Shown here: one piece after another, positions 1 through 11,511 of the stretch
Position numbering within the stretch: the stretch's first letter is position 1
How the letters are laid out: every line of letters begins with the position of its first letter
NCBI GenBank assembly: GCA_019022495.1
Contig: JAFEKR010000032.1
Coordinates: forward strand, 310,001 to 374,000
Source of the DNA: Epichloe hybrida
Lineage: Eukaryota; Ascomycota; Sordariomycetes; Hypocreales; Clavicipitaceae
Reading direction: 5' to 3'
Length of the DNA: 64,000 nt
Translations under genes and position numbers: made by a program
Notes under the pieces: generated by a model
Databases searched by the model: none
What the model was told of the DNA's origin: nothing
Seen by the model: only the letters and a program-made list of their open reading frames with translations

Positions 1-1291
1 TGCTGTGCTGGGTCTCTTCGAAGCCGGCTTTTTCCCCACCTGTGTTTATCTACTCAGTACTTGGTATACCCGATGTGCGTCCAGCCAAAACCAAACCCCC
101 CCCAAAAAAAAAACCCCCTCTTCTCTCTGCCTGTGGCTGTGGCTGACCAGATCATCAGACGAAGTTGGAAGGCGATACTCGGTTTTCTACATTATCGGAT
201 GCGTAGCATCGGCCCTCTCTGGCATTCTGGCGTATGGAGTAAGAGCACCGCGAGACTACTTATTCATACTTTGACATGGTCTGCCAGTGCCAGTGCCAAT
301 GCTGATTTTTCTTATATTTTGTCCCTGAAGCTGATGCAACTCGATGGCCGCGAGGGCTTGACTGGTTGGCGATGGATTTTTATTATCCAAGGCACCATCA
401 CCTGCGCGCTGGGGATTGCCGGCTACTGGCTTCTCGTTGATTTCCCAGACTCGAACCGCAAGTCTTGGAGCTTTTTGAGTCTGCGAGAGAGGCAGTGGGT
501 CGTCAGCCGCGTTGACAAGGACCGTGGCGATGCCAAGGTTGAGGCTTTTCAACTGCACAAGTTCCTGAGGGGAGCCAAGGATTGGAAGATCTGGGCCTAT
601 GCCGTCATCTTCTTCGGCACAACGACCATGAGTTATGCTCTGGCCTTTGCTCTGCCCATAATCCTCGTCGCCAACATGGGCTTCTCCGTCGGTGCTGCTC
701 AGTGCCTGGTTGCGCCTCCGTACGTCGTTGCTGGATTCTTCATGTACGGTATGGGCTGGCTGGGTGACAAGTACCACATCCGAGGCCCCATAATCGTTGC
801 CAACATGCTCCTCTGTCTCATTGGCTTGCCCATCATGGGATGGGCCTCGAGCGCCGCCGTGCGATATTTTGGAGTCTTCTTCGTCACCGCAGGAGCCAAC
901 AGCAACATCCCCACCGTCATGTCCTTCCAGGCCAACAATGTCAGAGGTCAGTGGAAGCGAGCATTCTGCAGCGCCACCTTGGTCGGATTCGGCGGCATCG
1001 GCGGCATCTGCGGCAGTCTTGTGTTCCGCGAGCAGGACAAGGCCACTAGATACAAGCCAGGCATGTGGACATGCATCGCCTGCGCTCTGCTCAACGTCAT
1101 CTTGGTCGGCCTCTTGGACTTGGAGTTCCTGAGGCAGAACAGGAAGGCGGACCGCGGAGACATCTCATTGGAGGATGATGATAATGCAAGTCATATATCT
1201 TGTCCCCGCTTGCGTCGCCCCAGATTCAGAGCTGTTCAACTAACGACTTGTGCAGAGCAATTCTGCTACTGATTTCCGATATACCCTGTAA
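1..1291 (+). CDS. Dal5-type MFS transporter (anion:cation symporter family), 5' end outside window
   Basis: This is the C-terminal two thirds of a plasma-membrane major facilitator of the allantoate/nicotinate/pantothenate permease group. The reading starts at base 2 with LGLFEAGFFPTCVYLLSTWY, the family signature after membrane helix 4. Exons are <1-74, 159-238, 331-1185 and 1256-1291, giving 347 visible residues; family members are about 490-510, so roughly 150 N-terminal residues lie left of the window. Intron 1 (75-158, GTGCGT...CAG) joins WYTR to YEV and intron 2 (239-330) joins SGILAYG to LMQLDG, both restoring the family pattern. The last intron (1186-1255) has a GC donor (AAT|GCAAGT) and restores the usual ending DFRYTL. 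The usual helices and the loop WLGDKYHIRGP are visible. The substrate cannot be told from sequence. Confidence 0.88.
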
Positions 1292-1492
1292 GCTGGGAGC
1301 TGATTTCAAGCCTTGGCTGGGCGTACGCAGAAGAATGAACGGCGTAGGGCTGGCGAAACACTGATGCCCGATGAAGATGTTTGATGCTAATATTCACGTG
1401 AACGAGTTCTTCGTGTGTATTTGTGCACGTCAAGTGCAAACGAGTAATCAACTGCTTTAAGAGAGGGGGAGAATAATATGGGACAACATATA

Positions 1493-1602
1493 GATGTATA
1501 TGTACAGATATATATGTGTACAGATGTATATGTGCACAGATGTATATGTGTACAGATGTATATGTGCACAGATGTATATGTGTACAGATGTATGTGTGTG
1601 TA
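1493..1602. repeat. 16-base minisatellite, about 7 copies
   Basis: The unit gatgtatatgtgNaca repeats in tandem about seven times, with t and c alternating at the variable base in successive copies. The higher-order alternation suggests that pairs of units were duplicated. It lies about 200 bases behind the transporter stop codon and in front of ILV3. The short open frames across it are products of the repeat. Confidence 0.9.
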
Positions 1603-2274
1603 CCTGGGGGAAAGTGGGAACTACATATCAGCTTGCTAGGGGCCTGTTGTCAACGGCTCACTGCCAGCTGTAAAGTAGCAGTAATGGTAATAATAGTCAT
1701 AGGGAGAAGGTGATGGGAAGAAACGTCTTCAACGTTGCCATTCGGAGCTGTTCCCACCACGTTCAACCAATCCCACGAAGCATCATGGCAAAACCAACAG
1801 CAAAGCACGAAGCTAATCTGAGCCCACGGGCAACTCAGGCATGCGTGCCAGGGTGAACATCACTCGCCGAACTCGGGTTACTAACTTATTGTATCTTGCA
1901 GCGATCGGTGGTGCATTTTCTGGGCGACAATGTTGCAATCCAAAAGTACGGTTGACGTTACGTACGTAGAGCGCACTCGTACCCCCGGCCAATGGACGGC
2001 CTTCAATTACCTATAGTGGGCACCCGTAGCAGTCAGTTCTGACGGCCCGCCAAAGTCACAGGAGCAAAGAAAAGAACAACTTCAGATTGCAGGTGCCGAA
2101 CTTGCCGCTGCGCTGCTTTGTCTTCTGCTTTTCCCTTCGGCACCGCGTCACACCCAATTGCAGCACATCCAATTGGTCACTTGCATCTGAGCTGGATCTC
2201 AAATTTCGGCAAGAGTAGGCTATCGTTGCAAGCTATCATAGTTGCATCGAGTCATCCGTCTCACACCAGCCACG
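1603..2274. other. Intergenic, upstream region of ILV3
   Basis: No gene is seen. The stretch has normal composition and ends in the ILV3 5' leader. A small open frame at 2118-2390 overlaps the ILV3 start in another frame and is not supported. Confidence 0.6.
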
Positions 2275-4169
2275 ATGTTGTCCACCCTGCGACAACAACG
2301 GCCGGCCGGCCTGACCCGTCTGGCCAAGAACAGCTTTACGTCGTCAAGAAGGCATGCGTACGTTCAATCTCACAGCTCTGGGCCAATTGACTAGCAAGTG
2401 TTGCTTGCATCTTCACTAACCTGATGTCATGGCCTTGCAGTCGCCTCTTGTCCACCACCGCGTCCCTTCAGGCGGATCATCAGCTCAACAAGATCTCGTC
2501 GGCAATCACCCAACCCAAATCGCAAGGCGCTTCGCAAGCCATGCTGTACGCGACTGGCCTTTCCCAAGATGATATGAACAAGGCCCAGGTTGGTATCTCA
2601 TCGGTTTGGTATGAGGGCAACCCTTGCAACATGCACCTCATGGACTTGTCCAAGGTTGTGCGAGAATCCGTCGCCAAGGCTGGCCTTATTCCCTACCGAT
2701 TCAACACTATCGGTGTCAGCGACGGCATCTCCATGGGCACAAGTGGGATGAGATACTCCTTGCAAAGCCGGGAGATCATCGCCGATAGCATCGAAACTGT
2801 CATGAATGGACAATGGTACGATGCCAATATCAGCTTGCCCGGCTGCGACAAGAACATGCCAGGTGTTGCTATTGCTTTTGGCCGAGTGAATCGTCCCAGC
2901 ATCATGGTCTACGGTGGAACTATCAAGCCGGGCTGTGGCAAGGGTGGCGAACAGTTGGATATTGTGTCTGCTTTCCAGGCCTATGGACAGTACATCACTG
3001 GGGAGATCACCGAGGAGCAAAGATTCGACATCATCCGCAACGCTTGTCCTGGAAGCGGTGCCTGCGGAGGCATGTACACCGCCAACACCATGGCTACTGC
3101 CCTTGAGACCATGGGTCTGACTGTCCCCGGAAGCAGTAGCAATCCTGCTGAGGACCCTGCTAAAATTGCCGAGTGTGAGAACATCGGAGAAGCTATCAAG
3201 AACCTGTTGAAGGAAGACATCCGACCACGCGATATCATGACCCGCCAAGCCTTTGAGAACGCCATGACCGTGGTCTCAATTCTCGGTGGTAGCACCAACG
3301 CTGTTCTCCATCTGATCGCCATCGCTGACTCTGTCGGCATCAAGCTGACCATTGACGACTTCCAAAGCGTTTCCAACCGTGTCCCTCTCCTGGCTGACCT
3401 CAGACCATCGGGCAAGTACGTCATGGAAGACGTACACAAGATTGGCGGCACTCCAAGTCTGCTCAAGTTCCTTCTCAAGGAAGGCCTCCTTGACGGTTCT
3501 GGCATCACCGTCACCGGCAAGACCATGAAGCAAAACATGGACACTGTTCCCGACTTCCCATCGGACCAGCAGATCATTCGCCCTCTCAGCAACCCAATCA
3601 AGCCAACTGGACATATTCAGATCATGCGCGGATCCTTGGCCCCCGGTGGATGCGTCGGCAAAATCACCGGCAAGGAGGGTTTACGATTCACTGGCAAGGC
3701 CAAGGTGTACGATTCCGAGGACGACATGATTCACAGTCTGGAACGAGGTGATATCAAAAAGGGCGAGAAGAGCGTCGTCATCATTCGATATGAGGGTCCC
3801 AAAGGTGGTCCCGGTATGCCCGAGATGTTGAAGCCCTCTTCCGCCATCATGGGTGCTGGTCTCGGCAAGGACGTCGCCCTGCTCACTGACGGTCGCTACT
3901 CTGGCGGTTCACATGGTTTCATCATCGGCCACATTGTCCCCGAAGCCATTGTCGGCGGCCCCATTGCTCTTGTCAAAGATGGCGACGAGATCGTAATTGA
4001 TGCCGAGAACCAGGCCATTGACCTGAATATATCCGAGGCTGAGATGGAAAAGCGACGAAGGGAATGGAAGGCTCCAGCCCCCCGATATACCAAGGGCACT
4101 CTGAAGAAGTATGCGGCTCTGGTAAGTGATGCCAGCTCAGGCTGCGTCACGGACGGATCTGTTCACTGA
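2275..4169 (+). CDS. ILV3: Dihydroxy-acid dehydratase, mitochondrial
   Basis: The enzyme dehydrates 2,3-dihydroxy-isovalerate and 2,3-dihydroxy-3-methylvalerate to the 2-keto acids, the third common step of valine and isoleucine synthesis in mitochondria. Exons are 2275-2357 and 2441-4169 (603 residues); the intron has a GTACGT donor, a CTAAC branch site and a TTGCAG acceptor. The ATG at 2275 was chosen because it gives an Arg/Ser/Thr-rich, acid-free N-terminus ([10 protein letters not shown]...) typical of a mitochondrial presequence and because the splice joins in frame. Iron-sulfur and active-site signatures are present: [25 protein letters not shown] and [18 protein letters not shown]. 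Length and ending ([13 protein letters not shown]) match fungal ILV3. A donor-like gtaagt near 4121 lies inside the conserved ending and is read as coding. Confidence 0.96.
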
Positions 4170-4670
4170 TCTTGGGGAGTTTTGATTCCGGACGTCGCGT
4201 CTGTTGAAAGGGGTGAATGATGTAATATTCCTTGCTTGAAATCTACTGCTTAGGGGGGATGTGGTAGGATCTCTTCGTGCCAAACGAGATGGAAAGCCAG
4301 CAACGAAGTTAGCTCCTTGTATATATGACGGCAAAAGCGCCGAGAGGGCACAAGTAATTTACCATGAACATTATCATTTTCTTAGTCTTTAGTCGCGAGA
4401 TGTCTACTCCAAGAAATTTTGGTACAACAACATGCCGCGGCAATCAATGTTATCCCTAACGTGGATCCAACTATTTTAATGAAATAGCCATGGAAAAACT
4501 CGAATTCATGCTCCTGCCAATGCAACGCCCGAAGAAGAGGCTTCATTGAAGCTATAAATTTCTGGCCACTCATGAACCAGGACAATGTGCGGCACATTCT
4601 TCTCAACCCGGACCGTCCGTCTTCAAGAATTGGCGGGGTCAAAACTACAGAAATCGCTTACCGTACTCTC
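4170..4670. other. Convergent intergenic region
   Basis: This is the 3' space between ILV3 and the convergent acyltransferase gene. Only shadow frames are present, and both transcripts presumably end here. No RNA gene or repeat was seen. Confidence 0.6.
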
Positions 4671-5739
4671 TCATGACTTCCTACCATTCAAGGCCGCCAC
4701 AAACGCAACCTTGTCTTCCATCGTGAGGCCGACGCGCTTGACTCGACTGAGTCGAGCAAGGGCTTCGCCCATCCGGTCCAGAACTCGTTGCTCCTCAGCC
4801 GCCGTGTCTGAAGTGCCGCCTTTCCTGTTCTTCGAGTCGCTGCTGCTGCCATTTAGGGAGCTCACGCCGTTAGCTCTTGCTGCTGCTGCACTGTTCATCT
4901 GGCTCTCTGCCACGCGCACTCGAATGCAGGACGTGGGTCGCGACAGAAGATTCCACAAGAATCCAAACCAGCGGCCGGGTACTGGCGTAGTTATGTCCGA
5001 CGGCGTATATCGGATGCTGACGGGAAACATGGGTACATCAGCAGGCGTCTCAACCAGGGAAGGGCTGAATGGCAGAATCGCCTTGCCGTTGCTGGTCCCA
5101 CACTCGGGGAACACCGCAATGATCCGATCGGGGTACTCTGTCAACAGATCCTTGAGATGGACTAGCTTCACACCGGGCGGAGGAGCCGTCTGTACCGGGC
5201 CGAGCGCCTGCTTGATGGCGCCAAACAGGCTCACGCGCTGGACCTTCCTCTCGCCAGGGTATGACACGGTGAAGATGGGATCGAAGATGGCGGCGAGGTA
5301 GACGGCGTCGATGGGGCTGGTGAAGTTGGCAGCGAGGATGGAGCCCGGGTGGGGGAAGCGCTCGAGGGGTTGGTCTGCCAGAGTGCCTCGCTTGACGCCG
5401 TCGAGTTGGAGATCAACCCACCAGATGCCGGGAATGGCCATCAATCCCCATAGTGCAATCTTTCGCGCGATGACGGGCAGCGGCAGGTGGTGGAAGAGAA
5501 CGAAGTAGCTAGCGGCGTAAGCGACGAAGAAAGGAAGCCGAAATATGAAGATGAGGCCGTGTGTGACGATCGAGACGGCGGACAACGGCGTTGTGACGGG
5601 GAGGAATGGGGAGATGCCGGTAGCTATTGAAAGCAACGTTGGTCGTGTCAGTTACAATCGACAGGGCAATGAATTCGCACAGCGACGCCTGAAGAAGAAG
5701 ACACTCACCTCGATCGCGAAACTGGCTGAACTTCTCCAT
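4671..5739 (-). CDS. Vps66/Loa1-like lysophosphatidic acid acyltransferase
   Basis: This is a membrane-bound acyltransferase of the PlsC superfamily, closest by eye to yeast Loa1 (Vps66), which makes phosphatidic acid from lysophosphatidic acid in the ER and at lipid droplets. Minus-strand exons are 5739-5709 and 5623-4671 (327 residues). The first exon encodes only MEKFSQFRDR; the GTGAGT donor and AATAG acceptor join it to ATGISPFLP, a pattern I associate with this family, so the upstream in-frame ATG was not used. A hydrophobic segment lies near residues 30-65. The acyltransferase motifs are NFTSPIDAVYL, where the usual His of HX4D is not seen, and FPECGTSNGKAILPF, the PEGT-like block. A low-complexity Ala/Ser/Asn stretch precedes a charged C-terminus. 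Confidence 0.85.
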
Positions 5740-6734
5740 GTTGAACAGGCTGGCTGGATGGCTCACCAAGCGGAGTGATCGGAGCGTGGGGTTGATTTTA
5801 GAACCTTATGGCGATGATGCTCAAATCTGCGATCCGCCAGTTTCGATCTAGGAAAACCCGTCAAACGTTGAGAATCGAACAAGCTCGGAACGATGGGCCA
5901 CGAAATGCGTCCTCGGTGGCACGCAAAGGACCGAAAAGAAGCGGACGAGTTCGCGGCCTCGCAAAGCAACACCAGGTTGGATGTATTCCCCGAGTTGCAG
6001 GTGGCGTCGTTCGAAGTGACTGGCGGGATAAGCTGAGCTGCTGGTTGGCCTTTGTTAGAAGTCAGGCATTTAATTAATCACCGGCGCAAAGCTCAGCTAA
6101 GCACTCCGTAACACTGTACTCCGTTAGTTGCGCTGGGGTCAGTTTGCCGTGGATGAGGAGGGGCTTGCGACTGGGTGAGGTGAAAGGGTTGTTGGCAATA
6201 TTTCGCTGGGAACGTCATCTCCCTCTTTTTTTTTTTTTTTTTTTTCTTGGACGCTTTGGGTGTGTCTTTTCCAGACATGTGAAATTCAGCTGACTAACAA
6301 GCTGCGCGGCTCGAGAATGTGGCGATGTAGCGATGTGGCGCAACAGTGGATATGTGGCTGGTGTCAGTTGTTGCTCCGACGACCTGGTTAAACACTTGTT
6401 TATCCACACATCAACTTGCATTCGGAATCCTGTGTGGGTGACCCGTGGGCGATTGACCCACCACTCAAGACCAGACGAGGACACAAGCTACCTATGTAAT
6501 AGCGTTTTCGAGACGTAGCGCGCACTGCTTGGCATTCTTCTCCGATCCTTCATTTCTTGCCGTTCAGGTTGATGCCCGAATCAACTGTTGAACATCGACA
6601 ACCTCTCTCGTACGCGTCCCCAGGCTGTTCCTGACGACGACGCGACAAAGGACGGCCCTCGTTGCCGATTCAACTGTCCGGCTCTGCTTTTGCGCCCAGT
6701 CGACGGGCTTCTGGTCCCGCAGCGAACATCATAC
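5740..6734. other. Divergent intergenic region with 20-base T run
   Basis: This is the shared upstream region of the acyltransferase (minus) and kinesin (plus) genes. It contains a run of 20 T at 6226-6245. No gene or RNA is supported. Confidence 0.6.
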
Positions 6735-9700
6735 ATGATGGAACTTTCGGACACAAAGGTTCGTTCAATCGGCCTATGTCATATCCCGTGGCGAAAAAAG
6801 ATGTGCCTACTAAATGCGACGGTATTGGTATCTAGTTGCAGCCCTTGCGACCCTCGAAAGGCAGCCGTCTGCCTGGACCTGCTGTTCACTCTGGCCTCAC
6901 CGAATTAAGCGATTCGCAGAATAATGCGCGCGTGCAGTCTTCGATCCCAGCTCCTCCTGCATGGAAACCTAGCTTGAAGCGGGAGATGCCTCAGCCTGGT
7001 AGGGTTGGCCACTCGCATGCTTCACAAGTGAGCAAGTTCGATTGTTGACATTTGTTCTTTCCCAGCACAAGAACCCGATCCCAAACGAAAGCCCTCTTTG
7101 GCCGATCGGGCTGCCGGGTATCCAGCACCTCCGTCAGCAGCCATCTCGAACATTGGCAAGTTGGGTGTCAAAGGGCAGACATTGCCACAGGTGAGTCAAT
7201 CAGCTCGTGCCTTGCTGGGCTCTGGATCCTCATTCCTCCCAGCACTTTGCGACGCCTGGGGAAGATGTGTACGCTGACTAGGTTGCCAAGCTCAAAAAAA
7301 CAAACACCCCTGCCCCGTCTCTGGGCAGTTTCGCGAAAAGCTTTGGTCCTGGGAAAAAGTCAACAGATCTAGCACCACATCCACCATTGTCGCGGTCTAC
7401 CCAGGCAGGATCCAGAAGTCAAGGCGCCCGGCCACGAACTGCAAATGGACACCGACTAGAAGAATCTTTCGATGAGTCAAAAAGTAGTAAGGGTACGATG
7501 GCAAATCCCAACCACAGTCCTCAGAACACCAAAGTCAGGCACATGAAATCCACACCAGTCTTTTTGCGCAACAGAGAAAGTTCTCTCTCGTACAGGTTCA
7601 ATAGTTTGTCCCTTTACGATGATGATGATGATGATAGGGCCGGCAACGATAGATGTCGAGTGGCATCGACACGGCGAGCAAATACCGCCCTCTCACTCTC
7701 AGAACATCAAACCTCACAAAACATAACATCGAGGGCGAAGAGGCCAAATAAATCTGCACACCGCTCGACATCTCGGGATTTCTAGCAGAGCACTCCCAAG
7801 ACACCGAGTGAGAAGCAGATGCGAAAACAAATGACACAAGTGGAGCAGGGCATCTTGTCTCTTAAGACTCCAAAGTCTCCACACAAGTTTTCCTCCCCTC
7901 AAAATTTTTTAAGAAAAGATTCTAATCTAGCCGGGTTCGCAGCTTGGGACGTGGATGGGCGAGTGAACAGTGTGGATGTGCATTTCAATGAGCTGAAAGA
8001 CATGGTCAGCAGCAGTCTAGCAGCACAGAAAGTCCTGGAGGATGCCATGGAGCTTGCCAAGAGCAGAGGTCAGTGTTTGAATCCCCCGGGGCGGTGGCCT
8101 TGCTAGGTCGGTAATGGAAGCTAAATCATACGTCAGTTGCGGAGCTTGAGGACTATCGCCAAAAATTGGAAGCACGAAACGACGTATTGCAAAGAAATCT
8201 CGACGTGGCCAAGGATGAGGAGCGACACGTGCGACAGGAGCTTGAGAAGCTACGATGGGAACACAGCTGGGATGCGGAAGACAGGGATTGACGACTTGTC
8301 ACGGCAGCACAGAACAGCCATGCAAGATTTGAGCAGAGAATTGGACCAACTGAAGGATGAGGACCCGAAAGAGCATCAAGCTCGGCTCGATGGTTTGACG
8401 CGGCATTACCAACAAGAGCTTGAAGATGAGCGATCAACAAAAGATCGAGAAATCCAGGACTTGAAAGCCCGCATGGGAAACGAACAACAAGATTTACACC
8501 TTGAGTTGCAACGGAAAGATCGCGAAATCCGAGAAGCGCGATTCGAATGCGATGGTCTGAGAGATGCACTCGAACGGGAGAAGCATCTCAAGGAAAGCCT
8601 TCAGACGAACATTGCAGAGCTATCTGCATCAAACACTACGCTGGATGCGAAGATCAACTCTCTTCGCTCGCAGGTAGAATTTCTCGAGTCTGACAGCAAA
8701 GCGCAATCAGATTCATTCGCGAGCATGGAAGCAAGGCTGCAGGAGGCTTTGGCGGCAGCGGAAGAGGCTCGTCAGAAACTCGTCAAGGAGGAAACAGAAA
8801 GGAGGGTTCTGTTCAACAAGTACCAGGAACTCAAGGGCAACATTCGCGTCATGTGTCGAGTGCGACCTTCAACTGACGACGACGGATCCGAACAAGCTGG
8901 CATCTCGTACCCGGATGAAAAGACTTCGACAGAAATCCTTTTGGCCGGACCAGAGGAGAGAAGCAGTCTCGGTGTTGTGTCAAGGAAGAACTATCCCTTT
9001 GAATTTGATCGTGTATTCACCCCGGCGGTGCAAAACGAGGAAATATTCGGCGAGATTTCGCAGTTGGTGCAGAGCGCCTTGGACGGCTACAATGTTTGCA
9101 TCTTTTGCTACGGCCAGACTGGATCGGGCAAGACATACACCATGTCATCGGAGGACGGCATGATTCCACGAGCCACCCACATGATATACGATACCATGAC
9201 GAAGCTCAAGGAGAAATCGTGGGAATATACCATGGAGGGTTCTTTTGTAGAAGTGTACAACGAGGAGCTCAACGATCTACTGACGCCAAACGATGGCTCT
9301 GGAAGAAAGCTCGAGATTCGCCACGACGACGCGCGCAAGCAAACAAACATTGTCAACTGCAAGACGGTTCAGCTGAGATCAGCTTCCAGCGTAGAAGAGA
9401 TTCTGGACGAGGCTCAAAAGAACCGGTCTGTGGCGGCGACGAAAGCCAACGAGCGATCATCTCGATCTCACAGCGTCTTCATTCTGAAGCTTGTGGGCGA
9501 GAATGCAGCAACTGGGGAGCGTTGCGAGGGCACACTTAATCTCGTTGATCTGGCAGGTTCCGAACGTCTGAAGCATTCGCAGGCCGAGGGTGATCGCATG
9601 AGGGAAACACAGAATATCAACAAGAGCTTGAGCTGCCTTGGCGATGTAATTGAGGCTCTGGGCAGAGGATCCAGCCATATCCCGTACCGAAACTCCAAGC

Positions 9701-9941
9701 TCACGCACCTGCTGCAGTACAGTCTGGGTGGCAACAGCAAGACACTCATGTTCGTGATGGTGTCACCGATGGAGACGCATCTTAAGGAAACCTTGACAAG
9801 CTTGCGCTTTGCGACGAAGGTATGTTGAAACCTTGCTGGCGGTAGAATGTTTGGGATCAAGAGAAGCTGATGACAAGACAGGTACACAATACGCACATCG
9901 GCACAGCCAAGGCGACTAAGAAGATGAAGGGGGGCGATTGA
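6735..9941 (+). CDS. Kinesin-14 (KlpA/Kar3-type minus-end motor), with apparent frameshift
   Basis: This is a C-terminal motor kinesin that acts on spindle and cytoplasmic microtubules. Proposed exons are 6735-6758, 6836-6998, 7066-7190, 7282-7659, 7786-8068, 8137-9819 and 9882-9941. The tail is basic and Ser/Pro-rich, a coiled coil follows (about 8139-8810), then the neck ELKGNIRVMCRVRP and the motor with GQTGSGKT (9112-9135), NERSSRSHS, VDLAGSE and the ending RFATK-VHNTHIGTAK. Two oddities: the exon 4 frame meets a stop at 7783 unless a 126-base intron with a weak donor is removed, and the coiled-coil frame ends at a TGA (8289-8291) while the motor continues one base on. Removing one base makes the total divisible by three (about 904 residues). 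Either ATG 6735 or 6738 could start. Confidence 0.85.
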
Positions 9942-10728
9942 GCTGCCTTGGGGAGGTTTACGGAACTGAAATGATATGATGTACACGCACATTGGTCTGA
10001 TGAATGGTTTTCGGGGGCGTTGGGGGAATTTATTTTGTGGAAGGCTGGCGCGCTTAAGCCTGGGTGCATGGATTGTTTGGAAAGTTGACTGAATCGCCCC
10101 GTGATTCGACGGAAGGTCGGACGTTGTTTACATGCAATGTAATCCATTGTCGTCGTGCCTACCCTGGAGACGGGTTTATTCCAAAAAAAAAAAAAAAAAA
10201 AAAAAAAACCCGGTTGCAACAACATGTTTGGCTTTGAGCTTTGGCTTCGTCTTGAACTCGATTTCTTGTAAGAGGTGACGTTCAACAACAAGTTTAAAAT
10301 GGGTGGCCGATGGCTTCCTGTCCGCACACTACTTTTCAAAGTCGTGGGTTACGAACTTACGGTATTACCGCGCAGTCACTCTCTCACTCTCATGAAGTGG
10401 AGATGAGATGGGCGGCGGCTATGCAAACCTCACAAACAAGGCTGAACCAACTTCCCTCATGATCAAAACAAGCGTTCACAATCGCGACCGAAACGAAAAG
10501 CCTCACTTGCGCCAGGGGAGCCCGCGCGCTCAAAACACAAGGCAAATATTTTAGTGACTTCTCGCATCGCCGGCACGATACCGCGACCTTGACGCGGCTG
10601 GTACAACAAACTCACGAGAAGTCACAAGAAGCGCGTCATGGCACTCCCGGCGCACTCACTCTAGCTCGGTCGGTCCACTTCAATTGCCTCAAATTACGTA
10701 GCAGCGCGCGTCTCGGAGAATTCCCGCC
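9942..10728. other. Intergenic region with 26-base A run
   Basis: There is no gene. A run of 26 A lies at 10183-10208, about 240 bases after the kinesin stop. The part after 10,400 is the probable promoter of the next gene. Confidence 0.6.
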
Positions 10729-11511
10729 ATGGAACAGGGCCTCAAGACGTCCTTGTGGGCGCCCATCTCCGGCACTCGCCGCACGCACAATCTAGATCGA
10801 TACGAAGCTCGATCTCGCTCGCTGCCGCCCCTGCTGGCAGCTTCGTCTGCCGGGTCGGCATCGACAAGGACGACGACAACCATGGGCACAGACGCACGCA
10901 CGTCCAGGGCGGCATGCACAGCGCGTCTACAATCCTTCCACCGCTTCGAGCAGACGTGTCATCGGCTGCGCTGGAAATTCATCGACCTCGAGAGCTCGTA
11001 CGAGCGAGCCCTGAAGCCCCTGGAGTGGGGGTTCACGCCGCAAGACGCGGAGAGGAACTTCAAGGTTGATTTCCATGAGTTCTACGCGTGGATCGAGCAG
11101 GCCATTGTGTTCCTGCTGCTCGTGTTTGGCATCACGGTCGGGAAGGGGACCCGCGGCGGCCCCCCCTCCACGGCAGGGTCGTCGTCGCATGCGTACCACC
11201 ATAACGTGCTCAAGGCGCTGGATGAGAACGAGAACCCGCTCCATGGGACGCTGGGGGCGGGGGACGTGAACCAGGCGCTGTGGAAGGCCAAGGAGCTGCG
11301 GAACAGGTGGAAGGATGCGGCCGAGGGGAGGGAGACGCCCCCCTTGAAGATGTACGATCTGAGATGGATCGTTACGTCGATTCTATGCGGCCTGGAGGAG
11401 GCGTATAGGGCTGCTGGCACCGAGGTGGAGGGCGACTTGGGGCGGGAGGAGGAGAGCGTGGGCGAGGATGGGTGGGAGTGGATGGTGGAGACTATGGATT
11501 GGGAGGCTTGA
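10729..11511 (+). CDS. Unrecognised fungal protein, 260 residues
   Basis: This is a single open exon whose ATG sits in a good context (ccgccATGg). I do not recognise a family. Residues 1-65 are Ser/Thr/Arg-rich and probably disordered. Residues 66-115 look helical with conserved-type aromatic residues (SFHRFEQTCHRLRWKFIDLE, ALKPLEWGF). A hydrophobic stretch IEQAIVFLLLVFGITVG near 122-138 could be a membrane helix or a buried core helix. A second helical block (ALWKAKELRNRWKDA, YDLRWIVTSILCGLEEAYRA) is followed by an acidic tail ending in WEA. The mix of low complexity and ordered blocks, with third positions rich in G+C like the flanking genes, supports a real gene. It is the last gene before the transposon nest. 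Confidence 0.65.
   Translation: MEQGLKTSLWAPISGTRRTHNLDRYEARSRSLPPLLAASSAGSASTRTTTTMGTDARTSRAACTARLQSFHRFEQTCHRLRWKFIDLESSYERALKPLEWGFTPQDAERNFKVDFHEFYAWIEQAIVFLLLVFGITVGKGTRGGPPSTAGSSSHAYHHNVLKALDENENPLHGTLGAGDVNQALWKAKELRNRWKDAAEGRETPPLKMYDLRWIVTSILCGLEEAYRAAGTEVEGDLGREEESVGEDGWEWMVETMDWEA

Noticed and set aside
1516..1713. 65-residue open frame
   Set aside because: It is a reading of the 16-base minisatellite; the period and Cys/Met-rich peptide reflect the repeat.
2598..3614. Long open frames opposite ILV3
   Set aside because: Antisense shadows of a highly conserved coding exon with strong codon bias; no domain content.
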